This document shows, piece by piece, positions 26,659 through 35,944 of a DNA stretch of 64,000 nucleotides. Positions within the stretch are counted from its first letter, which is position 1; each line of letters opens with the position of its first letter. The DNA is from Arboricoccus pini (lineage in GTDB: Bacteria > Pseudomonadota > Alphaproteobacteria > Geminicoccales > Geminicoccaceae). The DNA lies in the NCBI RefSeq assembly GCF_900187945.1, contig NZ_FYEH01000001.1:310001-374000 (forward strand). The letters run 5' to 3'. Under the pieces are notes generated by a model that was given only the letters and a program-made list of their open reading frames with translations, ran no database searches and was not told where the DNA came from. A program made the position numbers and the translations under genes.

Positions 26659-27801
26659 ATGTCGGGGGCGCAAAAGCTTCCTTCGCAACCAATTGTCGAT
26701 CACCATCCTTTGACTCTACCATCCATCATCGGTCGTGTCGTTCTCGGCATCGAGACGAGCTGTGACGAGACAGCCGTTGGCGTCGTCGACGACGCGCGTT
26801 CGATACTGGCACACGAGGTCTATTCGCAACTCGACGAACATGCCCTCTATGAAGGGGTCGTACCGGAGATTGCAGCCCGCGCCCATGTCGAGCGGCTGGA
26901 TATCCTGGTGGAAAAGGCGCTGCGGACGGCTGGCCTCCGCCTGGGCGACATGGCGGCGATCGCTGTCACCGGCGGTCCTGGCCTGATCGGCGGCCTCGTT
27001 GTTGGAACCGCAAGTGCCAAGGCGCTGGCAGCCGTGCTGGGCAAGCCGCTCCTCGTCGTCAACCATCTGGCCGCCCATGCGCTGACCGCGCGGCTGACGG
27101 ACGGGATTGCCTTTCCCTATCTGCTCCTCCTGGTTTCGGGCGGGCACTCGCAGCTGCTGGCCGTCCATGGCGCCGACCGTTTTGAAAGGCTGGGAACGAC
27201 CATCGACGATGCGGCGGGCGAGGCTTTCGACAAGGTCGCCAAGATGCTGGGGCTAGGTTATCCGGGCGGTCCGCGACTGGAGGCGCTGGCCCGTTTCGGC
27301 GATCCGACCCGCTTCGATCTGCCGCGCCCGCTCAGCCGACATGCCGGCTGCGATCTTTCCTTTTCGGGTTTGAAGACGGCGGTGCGCACGACGATCCTCT
27401 CACTTGGCGAGGAGGGCGCGCACGAGGCGACACGGGCGGACCTGGCCGCAAGCTTTCAGACCGCCGTCGCCGACAGTCTTTCTGCCCGGACCCGTCGCGC
27501 CATCGCGCTGATGGAGGCTCGCTACGGTGGCGGCCTGCCCCTTGTCGTCGCCGGCGGCGTTGCCGCCAACGGCGTGGTGCGCCAGGCCCTGGCTGGGCTT
27601 GCAGCCGAGCACGCCATGCCTTTCATCGCTCCGCCGATCACCCTATGTGGCGACAATGGCGCGATGGTGGCCTGGGCGGGCATCGAGCGACTGGAGCTTG
27701 GTGCCGGGGACCCTCTAGACTCTCTGACCCGTGCCCGCTGGCCTTTGGACATGTCCGCCTCACCGCGGATCGGTTCCGGCCAGAAGGGTGCCAAGGCATA
27801 A
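26659..27801 (+). CDS. tsaD: tRNA threonylcarbamoyladenosine transferase subunit TsaD
   Basis: About 380 residues of the TsaD/Kae1/Qri7 family, which makes the t6A37 modification of ANN-decoding tRNAs. The hallmark [16 protein letters not shown] is followed by the metal-binding HLAAHAL and SGGHSQL. The extra N-terminal 26 residues before the family's usual start are not conserved, so the true start may be TTG 26710 or close by. The gene is divergent from hemC with only 17 bases between the chosen starts, a frequent alphaproteobacterial layout. Confidence 0.95.
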   Translation: MSGAQKLPSQPIVDHHPLTLPSIIGRVVLGIETSCDETAVGVVDDARSILAHEVYSQLDEHALYEGVVPEIAARAHVERLDILVEKALRTAGLRLGDMAAIAVTGGPGLIGGLVVGTASAKALAAVLGKPLLVVNHLAAHALTARLTDGIAFPYLLLLVSGGHSQLLAVHGADRFERLGTTIDDAAGEAFDKVAKMLGLGYPGGPRLEALARFGDPTRFDLPRPLSRHAGCDLSFSGLKTAVRTTILSLGEEGAHEATRADLAASFQTAVADSLSARTRRAIALMEARYGGGLPLVVAGGVAANGVVRQALAGLAAEHAMPFIAPPITLCGDNGAMVAWAGIERLELGAGDPLDSLTRARWPLDMSASPRIGSGQKGAKA

Positions 27802-27814
27802 TGGGGGAAGGGCG

Positions 27815-28300
27815 ATGATGTGGGGTCGTGTCAAGGACGCACCGATTGATCCGCAACTGGCCTTTCGCGCCGGGGTCCTTGGATGGCGCTTTGAGCGGGT
27901 CAAGGCAGCCACGGAACGTGACTTCAACCTGATTTATGCTTTTGGCCCCAACGAGCGGCAGATGGCCGAGATGCAGCGCCTGCCGGGCCTGGTCGCTAGC
28001 GGCGATGCCTTCCGCACGGGGCGCTCGCTCCGGGCCATCGGCAAGCTGCTCGACCGTGCCGGTGCGCCGCCGTCGGTGGGGCGGCAGTTCATCGACAATC
28101 TCGTGGCCGCCATCATCACCCACCACATGCGCCGAACCGGTTTTGGCTGGACCGAGACCGAGACGATCGAGATGTTCATGGAACTCTATGATCGCGTCCT
28201 GGGCGGCGACACCAGCGGTAGCACCGCCGTCCGGGATATGTTGCTTCTCTATGCGCGTGACGAGGAAGAGCCGCTACCGGGTACCCGGCACCGGTCCTGA
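27815..28300 (+). CDS. Conserved-looking hypothetical protein
   Basis: A 161-residue soluble, helical protein. It has no signal peptide, no membrane segment and no motif I recognise. It follows tsaD by 13 bases on the same strand, in a place often held by gpsA, and ATG 27815 has a purine-rich GGGGGAAGGG upstream (ATG 27818 is equally possible). The protein has an even amino-acid composition and ends just before the convergent SYLF gene, which argues for a real gene. Confidence 0.65.
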   Translation: MMWGRVKDAPIDPQLAFRAGVLGWRFERVKAATERDFNLIYAFGPNERQMAEMQRLPGLVASGDAFRTGRSLRAIGKLLDRAGAPPSVGRQFIDNLVAAIITHHMRRTGFGWTETETIEMFMELYDRVLGGDTSGSTAVRDMLLLYARDEEEPLPGTRHRS

Positions 28301-28306
28301 TGACCG

Positions 28307-29005
28307 CTAGAAGCGTGCCAGCGCATCGCGCAATTGCTGCGAACCCGCATTGGACACCGATCGATCGCGAAGGATCTGCGTGGCTGTCACGGGCTGGCCG
28401 TAATAGATTTTATCATAGTCGTCCTTGGGCTTGAGAGCCGAGCCATCCAAGGAGACGCCGGCGTAGAGGCCCTGCTCGCGCGAGAAGATGTAGATGTCCT
28501 CGCCGAAATGGACCGTCGTCGCCGCGCCGATGCCTGCCCCCAGCTTGCCGGCCGTGGCACTGACATCGGTGCCGATCTTGAAATTGGAGCTCAGCAGCTT
28601 GGTGATGGCGCCGTCATTCATGAACGTGAGTAACAAGTCGGAAGACTTGCCGCCGATCTGCAGGCCGAAGCTGCCACCGGCCAGCGTGAAGAAAGCGGGT
28701 TCGCCAAACGTGCCCGTGCGTAGGTCACGCAGGAGCATGACGCCGGTCCCGTATTCGGCGCCGATCAGAAGGCCGCCTTTCAAGACGTCCGGCAGGACCA
28801 TGACACCATAGGCGTTTTGCACGTAGACATGCATGTCGTCCTTGGCGGGCGTGGCCAGGAACTGCTCGACGACGATCCGGGCGCGATCGACCAAGATCTG
28901 CGCCTCGTTCGACTGGGCCCAAAGGGTGGTCGGCCGCACAACCAAGGGGGCCGCAGCGGTAATGGCCGCGAATTCGAGCAGACGACGACGGGACAGGCGC
29001 TTCAT
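28307..29005 (-). CDS. SYLF/YSC84 domain lipid-binding protein, Tat-exported
   Basis: A 232-residue protein. The N-terminus reads KRLSRRRLLEFAA, a twin-arginine-type signal, followed by a hydrophobic region and cut near LWA-QS. The rest is a SYLF (Ysc84) domain: AYGVMVLPDVLKGGLLIG, the YGTGVML segment, FGLQIGGKSSDLLL and a C-terminal Gly-rich sheet. Such domains bind phosphoinositide-like or other lipids in eukaryotes, but the bacterial role is not established. A GGAG 9 bases upstream supports ATG 29005. Confidence 0.9.
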   Translation of the reverse strand: MKRLSRRRLLEFAAITAAAPLVVRPTTLWAQSNEAQILVDRARIVVEQFLATPAKDDMHVYVQNAYGVMVLPDVLKGGLLIGAEYGTGVMLLRDLRTGTFGEPAFFTLAGGSFGLQIGGKSSDLLLTFMNDGAITKLLSSNFKIGTDVSATAGKLGAGIGAATTVHFGEDIYIFSREQGLYAGVSLDGSALKPKDDYDKIYYGQPVTATQILRDRSVSNAGSQQLRDALARF

Positions 29006-29097
29006 GCGGATCGATCTCCAACCTATATGACCCGTCTCTTCGCGGGTTCTGGCCCTTCATCTAGCGCTGATGCCAGGTGCATCAAAGCGTCAGAATT

Positions 29098-29577
29098 CTA
29101 AGGATAGTGCAGGAAGCAGCCGGCGATCGTCACCGCGCTCCAGACCAGGAGTGACAGGCCAGCGCTAAGGCGTGCCCAGTTGGGTGAGGGACCGGTCGGT
29201 AGCCGGTCAAGCGCAGTACCGGCCCTGACATGGAAGAAGGCCACGTTGACGAGCGCTACCCCGACCAGCAGGAGCTTCAGTCTGAAGGTGGGCTCGGCGC
29301 CGATCGTCGTGGCGGCGGCGGCAAAAAGCACGAAGCCGCTCGCCGCCTGCAGGGCAAACGCACCTCGCGCTATCGGCAGGAGCAGCCGTCCCGCCCGCCT
29401 TGGATGCATCCCGGGATCGAGTCCAAGTACAGTGATGTCGAAGGCGAGGATCGCCGACAGGAGCACCACCAGGGCCACGACATGAAGGACGCTCGCCAAT
29501 GGTCCGAGCCAGGGGATCGTGCGCGGCAGGTTGCCGAGCCAGCTAGCCTCGAGTGTCGCTAGCACCTCCAAATGCAC
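29098..29577 (-). CDS. DUF6644-like integral membrane protein
   Basis: A 159-residue protein with four membrane segments, including LASVLHVVALVVLLSAILAFD, which contains the buried His and Asp typical of this uncharacterised family. I use GTG 29577, because AAGAGA stands about 8 bases before it and the longer frame would overlap the upstream gene's end. It follows the dienelactone hydrolase gene by 11 bases, so the two are probably in one operon. Confidence 0.7.
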   Translation of the reverse strand: MHLEVLATLEASWLGNLPRTIPWLGPLASVLHVVALVVLLSAILAFDITVLGLDPGMHPRRAGRLLLPIARGAFALQAASGFVLFAAAATTIGAEPTFRLKLLLVGVALVNVAFFHVRAGTALDRLPTGPSPNWARLSAGLSLLVWSAVTIAGCFLHYP

Positions 29578-29588
29578 CCAGCCGTCTC

Positions 29589-30449
29589 TTATGTCAGGTT
29601 CTGCTTGAAGAAAGCGATTGTCCGTTGCCATGCGAGCTCGGCTGCCGCCTTGTCGTAACGCGCCGCCGACGTGTCGTTGTTGAAGGCGTGCTGCGCGCCT
29701 TCATAGAAAAAGGCATGGTAGGTGACATGGGCCTGCTTGAGCGCCGCTTCGAAACTCGGTACCTCGGCGTTCGTTGCGGTATCCTGGCCCGCATAGTGGA
29801 GAAGGAGGGGCGCGCGGATGCCGCTCACACCCTCGAGCGGCGGCACGCGACCATAATAGACGACACCGGCTTTGATGTCGGGATTGCTCTCGATAACGCG
29901 GCCGACCACGCCGCCGCCCCAGCAAAAGCCAACGATGCCAACCTTGCCGTTGCTGTCGCTGTCCATCGTCATGCCGGTGACGACAGCACTGGTCAGGCTC
30001 ATGGCCTCGGCCGGCTGGAGGTCGCCGATCATGGTGCGCGCCTTGTCCTCGTCGGCGGGCGTGCCGCCCATGGGCGAGAGGAGATCGGGGGCCACGGCCA
30101 GAAAGCCCTCGGTCGCGAAGCGGCGGGTAACGTCCTCGATATGCGCATTAAGGCCGCGATTCTCATGGATCACGACGATCGTAGGCTTGCGCGCCGTCAC
30201 GCCGGCTGGTCGGGCACGATAAAGCTTCATCGACTTGCCGGCAAAGCTCATGCTGGTCTCACGCGCGGTCACCCGCGAATCGCCGGGTGGCACGATGGCG
30301 GCCGCCGCCTTGTTAGGGGCGAGGGCGGAGAGGGTGGTCATCGCGGCCGCGGCGCCTCCGGTCAGCGCGGTCAACTTTTCCATGAAGACGCGGCGATCCA
30401 TGCCGCGATGGGTGAACTCGTCATAGAGATCGATGATTTCCTGGCGCAC
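29589..30449 (-). CDS. Dienelactone hydrolase family protein, exported
   Basis: A 286-residue alpha/beta hydrolase. The nucleophile is Cys in GFCWGGG, the acid is Asp in AGQDTATN and the base is His in GAQHAF, the Cys-Asp-His triad of dienelactone hydrolases. An N-terminal helix ([13 protein letters not shown]) and a hydrophobic, Ala-rich segment ([17 protein letters not shown]) resemble a Tat-like export signal seen in related proteins. It likely hydrolyses an ester or lactone in the periplasm; the substrate is unknown. Divergent from rimO. Confidence 0.88.
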   Translation of the reverse strand: MRQEIIDLYDEFTHRGMDRRVFMEKLTALTGGAAAAMTTLSALAPNKAAAAIVPPGDSRVTARETSMSFAGKSMKLYRARPAGVTARKPTIVVIHENRGLNAHIEDVTRRFATEGFLAVAPDLLSPMGGTPADEDKARTMIGDLQPAEAMSLTSAVVTGMTMDSDSNGKVGIVGFCWGGGVVGRVIESNPDIKAGVVYYGRVPPLEGVSGIRAPLLLHYAGQDTATNAEVPSFEAALKQAHVTYHAFFYEGAQHAFNNDTSAARYDKAAAELAWQRTIAFFKQNLT

Positions 30450-30531
30450 GGCGATGCTCCACTATGGCGGACGAAGCGAAGATGTGGCTTTAAGCTGGCG
30501 AAGCCCCGGTCCTCCGTCTATAGGGGCGCCC

Positions 30532-31881
30532 ATGCAGACACCGCCACGCCCTTCCCCAGCACCACAGAAAGTCGGTCTCGTCAGCCTGGGTTGCCCCAAG
30601 GCCCTGGTCGACAGCGAGCGCATTCTCACCAAGCTGCGCGCCGACGGCTATGCGATCTCGCCGTCCTATGACGGTGCCGATGTCGTCCTGGTCAATACCT
30701 GCGGCTTTCTCGATAGCGCCAAGGCGGAATCCTTGGCGGCGATCGGCGAGGCGATGGCGGAGAACGGCCGGGTCATTGTCACGGGCTGTCTCGGTGCCGA
30801 GGCGGAATCGATCAGGACGCAGTTTCCGGGCGTCTTGGCTATCACAGGGCCGCAGCAATACGAGGCGGTGGTCGAGGCCGTGCACGCGGCCGCACCTCAG
30901 ACGCACGATCCTTTCGTCGATCTGGTCCCGCCGCAAGGCATCAAGCTGACGCCCAAGCATTACGCGTATCTGAAGATCTCCGAGGGCTGCAATCACAGCT
31001 GCAGCTTTTGCATCATTCCTTCGATGCGGGGCAAACTCGTAAGCCGTCCGGCGCATCATGTGCTGCACGAGGCCGAGAGGCTGGTGAAGGCAGGTGTCAA
31101 GGAACTTCTCGTCGTCTCCCAGGACACGAGCGCCTACGGTCTCGATCTGCGATACCAGGAGGTGAGCTTTCGCGGTCGGCCGGTGAAGACGCGGCTGACG
31201 GAACTTTGTGAGGCGATGGCAGCGTTCGGCGTCTGGGTCCGGCTGCACTACGTCTATCCCTACCCGCATGTGAGCGAGCTCATTCCGCTCATGGCGGAAG
31301 GCAAGCTTCTTCCCTATCTGGACATTCCCTTCCAGCATGCGAGCCCGCGCATTCTTCGCGCGATGCGGCGTCCCGGCTCGAAGGAAAAGGTCTTGGACCA
31401 GATCCACGCCTGGCGCGCGGCCTGCCCCGAGCTCGTGCTGCGCTCGACATTCATAGTCGGCTTTCCTGGCGAGACCGAAGCGGATTTCGACCAGCTTCTC
31501 GAGTGGCTCGATGAAGCCGAGCTCGATCGCGTCGGCTGCTTTCGCTACGAGAACGTCGCCGGTGCCGCCGCCAACGACCTGCCGGGGCATGTGCCGGACG
31601 AGGTCAAGGAGGAACGCTGGCACCGCTTCATGGTCGCCCAGCAGGCGATCAGCCAGCGCCGGTTGGCCCGTTTCCAGGGTCGCACGCTGGACGTGCTCGT
31701 TGACGAGGTCGGCCCCCGCCAAGCGATCGGCCGCAGCTTCGCGGACGCGCCCGAGATCGACGGGCAGGTGCGCTTCACCCGTGTAGCGGGTGTTCGTCCA
31801 GGGGACATGGTCAAGGTCGAGATCACGAGCTCCGATGCCTACGACCTCAAGGGCCGGCGGATGCTCGAGCGAGCCGCTTGA
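30532..31881 (+). CDS. rimO: Ribosomal protein S12 methylthiotransferase
   Basis: A 449-residue radical-SAM enzyme that adds a methylthio group to Asp88 of ribosomal protein S12. The N-terminal UPF0004 domain starts with [15 protein letters not shown]. The radical-SAM cluster is bound by Cys153, Cys157 and Cys160 (CNHSCSFC). A C-terminal TRAM domain (DVLVDEVG...) follows. I start at ATG 30532 because the family begins here; a longer frame lacks support. It ends 7 bases from a convergent small gene. Confidence 0.95.
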   Translation: MQTPPRPSPAPQKVGLVSLGCPKALVDSERILTKLRADGYAISPSYDGADVVLVNTCGFLDSAKAESLAAIGEAMAENGRVIVTGCLGAEAESIRTQFPGVLAITGPQQYEAVVEAVHAAAPQTHDPFVDLVPPQGIKLTPKHYAYLKISEGCNHSCSFCIIPSMRGKLVSRPAHHVLHEAERLVKAGVKELLVVSQDTSAYGLDLRYQEVSFRGRPVKTRLTELCEAMAAFGVWVRLHYVYPYPHVSELIPLMAEGKLLPYLDIPFQHASPRILRAMRRPGSKEKVLDQIHAWRAACPELVLRSTFIVGFPGETEADFDQLLEWLDEAELDRVGCFRYENVAGAAANDLPGHVPDEVKEERWHRFMVAQQAISQRRLARFQGRTLDVLVDEVGPRQAIGRSFADAPEIDGQVRFTRVAGVRPGDMVKVEITSSDAYDLKGRRMLERAA

Positions 31882-31888
31882 AGCATTC

Positions 31889-32212
31889 CTAGATGCGGCT
31901 CATCACATAGGCCGTGCAGGCATCTGTCGAGATGAAGGCGATGTAGCGCTCGCCTTGGCGGAGCGGAATGTCCAGATATTGGCCGGGGAAGAGAAAGGCA
32001 CTGCCGTTCGTCGTGGCCGTCACCGACGCATCGCCGATCTCGAAGTAGCAAGGGCCCGTAGCAATGATCGTTACGAGCGCCGTGTAGCTGGCGATGGGCT
32101 GGGCGTTGCGCTTGGACTCGGTGTCGACCGCTATTTGCTGGGTGCCCCGATAGTCGAAACCCAAAGCCGCGATGGGATTGCCGTTGTCGTCGGTCGGAAG
32201 AACGAAGCTCAT
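31889..32212 (-). CDS. Small beta-rich protein, phage-structural-like
   Basis: A 107-residue protein with the pattern seen in small virion- or tail-associated proteins of prophages: a flexible start (SFVLPTDDNG), then short beta strands (TIIATGPCYFEIGDASV) and the end (QGERYIAFISTD). I know no function. No other phage gene is nearby. It has an AGGCGG ribosome site 6 bases before ATG 32212 and a near-consensus promoter upstream, so it is probably well expressed on its own. Confidence 0.65.
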   Translation of the reverse strand: MSFVLPTDDNGNPIAALGFDYRGTQQIAVDTESKRNAQPIASYTALVTIIATGPCYFEIGDASVTATTNGSAFLFPGQYLDIPLRQGERYIAFISTDACTAYVMSRI

Positions 32213-32250
32213 GGTCGGCCGCCTTGCTTGAGGGACGGGTTCAGACGATC

Positions 32251-32278
32251 ATTATAGGACATAATGCCTAAAATACAA
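32251..32278 (-). promoter_or_regulatory. Strong promoter for the 31889-32212 gene
   Basis: On the minus strand TTGTAT (32273-32278) and a perfect TATAAT (32251-32256) are 16 bases apart, giving a start near 32244 and a leader of about 32 bases. This is one of the best sigma70-type matches in the window. Confidence 0.7.
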
Positions 32279-32297
32279 GTACCGAGCAGCGCTCGCG

Positions 32298-32325
32298 TTG
32301 CCAGTTCCTCCGGTTCTGGCATAGT
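32298..32325 (+). promoter_or_regulatory. Candidate promoter of the glycosyltransferase operon
   Basis: TTGCCA (32298-32303) and CATAGT (32320-32325) are 16 bases apart, about 30 bases before ATG 32353. The five-of-six and four-of-six matches make it plausible for the eight-gene operon that begins here. It lies next to, and diverges from, the promoter of the small gene at 31889. Confidence 0.4.
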
Positions 32326-32352
32326 CGTAAGGCCTGGGAAGCTGGAACCAAC

Positions 32353-33552
32353 ATGCGCGCTGAACGCCGCCTCCTGATCTATAGCCACGACAGTTTTGGG
32401 CTGGGCCATCTGCGCCGGTGCCGCACGATCGCGCACGACCTGGTCGGTCGTTTCGGTAATCTTTCCGTCCTGATCCTTTCAGGCTCGCCAATCATCGGCA
32501 GCTTCGACTTCAAGAGCCGGGTCGATTTCGTGCGCGTGCCGGGTGTCATCAAGCTGCGCAACGGCGAATACACGGCGCTCAACCTGCATATCGACATCGA
32601 TCGGACGGTGGCGATCCGCAGCTCGATCATCCAGCACACGGCCGACGTCTTCGAACCTGACCTGTTCATCGTCGACAAGGAGCCGTTAGGCTTGAGAGGC
32701 GAGGTGAAGCAGACGCTTGAACTGCTGCGTGCCAAGGGCACACGCTGTGTCCTTGGTCTGCGCGACGTCATGGACGAGCCCCAGGTCCTGCTCGAGGAAT
32801 GGGAGCGCAAGGGCGTCTTTCCAGCGCTTCGCGACCTTTATCACGATATATGGGTCTATGGCCTGCCGGAGATCTTTGATCCGGTGGCCGAGGTGCCAGG
32901 CTTCGCGGAGGTCGCCGCCAAGGTCCACTACACGGGATATCTGCGGCGCGAGGTGCCGGCCAGCGTGGTGCCGACCAGCACGAACGACCTGCCCGAGGGG
33001 CCGTTCATCCTGGTCACGACCGGCGGCGGCGGGGATGGTGAGGACCTGGTCGATTGGATTGTTAACGCCTATGAGCAGGTTTCTGATCTCGCCATTAATG
33101 CCGTGATCGTCCTCGGTCCCTTCATGCCGCCCGATCTCCGTGCCACCTTCCAGGCGCGCATTGAGAAGATCCCATCCCTTCGCGCCATCGTCTTCGAATC
33201 AAACATGGAGCTGCTCTTCGACCGGGCCAGTGCCATTGTCGGCATGGGTGGTTACAACACGTTTTGCGAAATCCTTTCCTTCGGCAAGCCGGCCATCATC
33301 GTGCCGCGAACGGTGCCTCGTCTCGAGCAATATCTGCGCGCGGAGCGTGCCCAGCAACTGGGCCTGGTCCACATGCTGCCCTACGAGGATGACCGCGATC
33401 CAGGGCGCATGGCCTCGATGCTGCAGATGATCATCGGTGCCGCTCCGCCGGACCCGGTGTTGGTGGCACGCATGCTGGAGGGGCTGGAGCGCATCGCCAC
33501 GCTCGCAGCACCATGGCTGGATGCGTCCCTGCCCGAGGCCGCCAACGGGTGA
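32353..33552 (+). CDS. MurG-like glycosyltransferase (first copy)
   Basis: A 399-residue GT-B-fold transferase. The N-terminal domain opens with YSHDSFGLGHLRRCR, the phosphate-loop-like GHLRR shared with the second copy at 36534. The C-terminal half has VTTGGGGDGEDL and MGGYNTFCEIL, comparable with the nucleotide-sugar-binding part of MurG/GT28 enzymes. Donor and acceptor cannot be told. It is the first gene of an eight-gene, tightly overlapping operon. It ends in a 4-base overlap (GTGA) with the next glycosyltransferase. No membrane segment is seen, so it is probably cytoplasmic or membrane-associated. Confidence 0.82.
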   Translation: MRAERRLLIYSHDSFGLGHLRRCRTIAHDLVGRFGNLSVLILSGSPIIGSFDFKSRVDFVRVPGVIKLRNGEYTALNLHIDIDRTVAIRSSIIQHTADVFEPDLFIVDKEPLGLRGEVKQTLELLRAKGTRCVLGLRDVMDEPQVLLEEWERKGVFPALRDLYHDIWVYGLPEIFDPVAEVPGFAEVAAKVHYTGYLRREVPASVVPTSTNDLPEGPFILVTTGGGGDGEDLVDWIVNAYEQVSDLAINAVIVLGPFMPPDLRATFQARIEKIPSLRAIVFESNMELLFDRASAIVGMGGYNTFCEILSFGKPAIIVPRTVPRLEQYLRAERAQQLGLVHMLPYEDDRDPGRMASMLQMIIGAAPPDPVLVARMLEGLERIATLAAPWLDASLPEAANG

Positions 33553-34784
33553 CCCGGGCCAAGGAACGTATCGTCGTCTTCCTCAAAGGATATCCGCGCA
33601 TCTCGGAGACCTTCATCGCCCGCGAGCTCCTGGCGCTGGAGGAGCGAGGCTTTGAGCTTTTCCTCGTCTCGCTCCGCCACCCGACAGACGCCATCAGGCA
33701 GGATATCAACGATCGCATTCGCGCGCCTGTGCTTTATCTCCCGGAGTATCTGCATCAAGAGCCGATGCGCGTTATGCGCGCGCTTGGCCATGCCATGCGC
33801 ATTCCATCCTGGTGGCGTGCCACACGCCTTTGGCTGCGCGATCTCAGTCGCGATCCCAGTCGAAATCGTGTCAGGCGCTTTGGCCAGGCTCTTGTCGCGG
33901 TGCGCGAGATGCCGGCAGATGCCATCTGGCTCTATGCCCATTTCATGCACACGCCGGCCTCGGTCGCCCGTTACGCGGCTGAACTGCGGGGCCTGCCCTT
34001 TTCCATTTCGGCCCACGCCCGAGACATCTGGACCAGTCCCGCCTGGGAGAAGGAAGAAAAGCTCAGGGCAGCCCGCTGGACGGTGACCTGCACGAGGGGC
34101 AATGTCGAGCATCTCCATGGCCTCGTTCCCGAGGCGGACGTTGAATTGCTCTATCATGGTGTGGATACCAGCCGCTTCGCACCGGGCGAGCCTCGGTCGG
34201 GAGAAGGCCTCGTGATCATGACCGTGGCGCGCTGCGTGCCCAAAAAGGGGCTGGATGTCTTGATCCGTGCCTTGGCGCTTCTGCCAAAGGATCTCGACTG
34301 GCACTACGTGCATCTGGGTGGTGGTCCTTTGCGCCAGGCCCTGGAGGCGCAGGCCATCGGCCTTGGGATCGAGCAGCGATGCGTCTGGCGTGGTACCGTC
34401 ACCCAGCTCGAGGTCGCAGCCTCCCTGGGCCAGGCTGATCTGTTCATCATGCCCTCGCGCGTCGCCGATGACGGAGACCAGGATGGCCTGCCCAACGTGC
34501 TGCTCGAGGCGATGAGCATGGGCCTGCCCGTTGTCGGCTCGCGCATCTCGGCCATTCCCGAGGCTATCGCCGAGGGTCGAAATGGCCTGCTCGTGCCGCC
34601 GGAAGACCCGGTGGCTCTGGCCTTGGCGATCGAGCGGCTGGCGCGCGACGCACCGCTGCGCCGTCGTCTCGGCGCCGAGGGGCGGGCAACCATGCAGCGA
34701 CTCTTTAGTGACGAGGCCGGTTATGACCGGCTGGCAGCGCGCTTTGCGTCGGCGGGATGGACCATGGCATCGCTGGCGGCTTGA
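33549..34784 (+). CDS. Glycosyltransferase family 4 enzyme (first copy)
   Basis: A 411-residue GT-B enzyme. FLKGYPRISETFIARELLALE at the start is typical of GT4 proteins of exopolysaccharide clusters. The retaining-transferase signature is seen as MTVARCVPKKGLDVLI and LPNVLLEAMSMGLPVVGS, whose glutamates contact the sugar donor. GTG 33549 overlaps the stop before it, and the gene shares 1 base with the next one. It likely adds a hexose from a nucleotide sugar during assembly of a glycan or glycolipid; the product is not known. Confidence 0.87.
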   Translation: MTRAKERIVVFLKGYPRISETFIARELLALEERGFELFLVSLRHPTDAIRQDINDRIRAPVLYLPEYLHQEPMRVMRALGHAMRIPSWWRATRLWLRDLSRDPSRNRVRRFGQALVAVREMPADAIWLYAHFMHTPASVARYAAELRGLPFSISAHARDIWTSPAWEKEEKLRAARWTVTCTRGNVEHLHGLVPEADVELLYHGVDTSRFAPGEPRSGEGLVIMTVARCVPKKGLDVLIRALALLPKDLDWHYVHLGGGPLRQALEAQAIGLGIEQRCVWRGTVTQLEVAASLGQADLFIMPSRVADDGDQDGLPNVLLEAMSMGLPVVGSRISAIPEAIAEGRNGLLVPPEDPVALALAIERLARDAPLRRRLGAEGRATMQRLFSDEAGYDRLAARFASAGWTMASLAA

Positions 34785-35944
34785 TGCGTATCGCCTTCTA
34801 CGCCCCATTGAAGGCGCCCGACCATCCGGTCGTCTCGGGCGACCGGGCGATGGCGCGGGCGTTGATGGCACTTCTTGTCGGACTGGATCACGAGGTGTCG
34901 CTGGCCTCGCGACTCCGCCTGTTCGACAAAGAGGGCGACGAGGTTCGCCAACGCCGCCTGGAGCGTCTGGCCGACCGGGAGTGCCGCCGCTACCTTGCCG
35001 GGATCAAGTCGGGCCGACGCCTCCAGCCCGACCTCTGGTTTACCTATCATGGTTACCACAAAGCCCCCGATTTGCTGGGTCCGGTCGTGACGGCGGCCTT
35101 GCGCATTCCTTACGTGATGGCGGAAGCTTCAATAGCCGCCAAGCAGGCGGATGGCCCCTGGGCCAGAGGGCACGCCACGACCTTGGCGGCTCTGAGATCA
35201 GCCGATGGGCTGCTTGCCATGACCGAGATCGATCGGCAGGGGTTGGCAGCCGTGTCCGGACGGCGTGCCGACGTCGTTCTCCTGCGTCCCTTTCTCGATC
35301 GCGGCGCTTTCCAGGACCTGCAGCCCGAGGCCCTGCGCGCGCATTGGGCCGAGCGCGCGGCTTTGCCGGTCGACAGACCCTGGCTGCTTGCCGTTGCCAT
35401 GATGCGGGATGATGTGAAGCGCCGCTCCTTCGAATTCCTGGCGACGGCGCTTGCACATCTTCGGGGATCTGCCTGGCATCTGGTCGTTGCGGGCGACGGT
35501 CCAGCACGACCTGCGCTCGAAACGGCTTTCGCTGCCGCCATACCTGGCCGGCATACCTTTCTGGGCACCCTGCCGCGTCGGGAAATGCCGTCCCTCATGG
35601 CGGCCTGCGATCTACTCGTCTGGCCGGCCCTCAACGAGGCGTACGGCATGGCGATGCTGGAGGCTGCCGCCGCCGGCCTTGCAGTAGTCGCCGGACGACA
35701 CGGCGGGGTCGCGGATATCGTCGCCGATGGCGAGACGGGACTTCTGGTCGACGGCGATCAAAAGGCATTTGCTGCCGGCATCAAGGAAATGCTCGATGCG
35801 CCGAGCCGGCGTCGCGCCATGGGCGAGGCGGCGAAGGCACGTGTCGCCAGTCTGCATGGTACGGAGCAGGCGTCGGCGACGCTAGCGCTGGTCCTCGCGC
35901 GCGCCGTGCGCGCCAAGGGGGAAGCAACGATCGGTCGCCCATGA
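34784..35944 (+). CDS. Glycosyltransferase family 4 enzyme (second copy)
   Basis: A 386-residue GT-B enzyme starting MRIAFYAPLKAPDHP. The C-terminal domain shows VVAGDGPARPAL, AACDLLVWPALNEAYGMAMLEA and GRHGGVADIVADGETG, the donor-binding pattern of GT4. It differs clearly from the first GT4, so the pair probably makes two different linkages. The start shares 1 base with the previous stop and the end overlaps the phosphatase gene by 4 bases. Confidence 0.87.
   Translation: MRIAFYAPLKAPDHPVVSGDRAMARALMALLVGLDHEVSLASRLRLFDKEGDEVRQRRLERLADRECRRYLAGIKSGRRLQPDLWFTYHGYHKAPDLLGPVVTAALRIPYVMAEASIAAKQADGPWARGHATTLAALRSADGLLAMTEIDRQGLAAVSGRRADVVLLRPFLDRGAFQDLQPEALRAHWAERAALPVDRPWLLAVAMMRDDVKRRSFEFLATALAHLRGSAWHLVVAGDGPARPALETAFAAAIPGRHTFLGTLPRREMPSLMAACDLLVWPALNEAYGMAMLEAAAAGLAVVAGRHGGVADIVADGETGLLVDGDQKAFAAGIKEMLDAPSRRRAMGEAAKARVASLHGTEQASATLALVLARAVRAKGEATIGRP

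Noticed and set aside
30490-31722. A long minus-strand frame of 410 residues
   Set aside because: It mirrors rimO on the other strand, and rimO has full family motifs; the mirror frame shows none.
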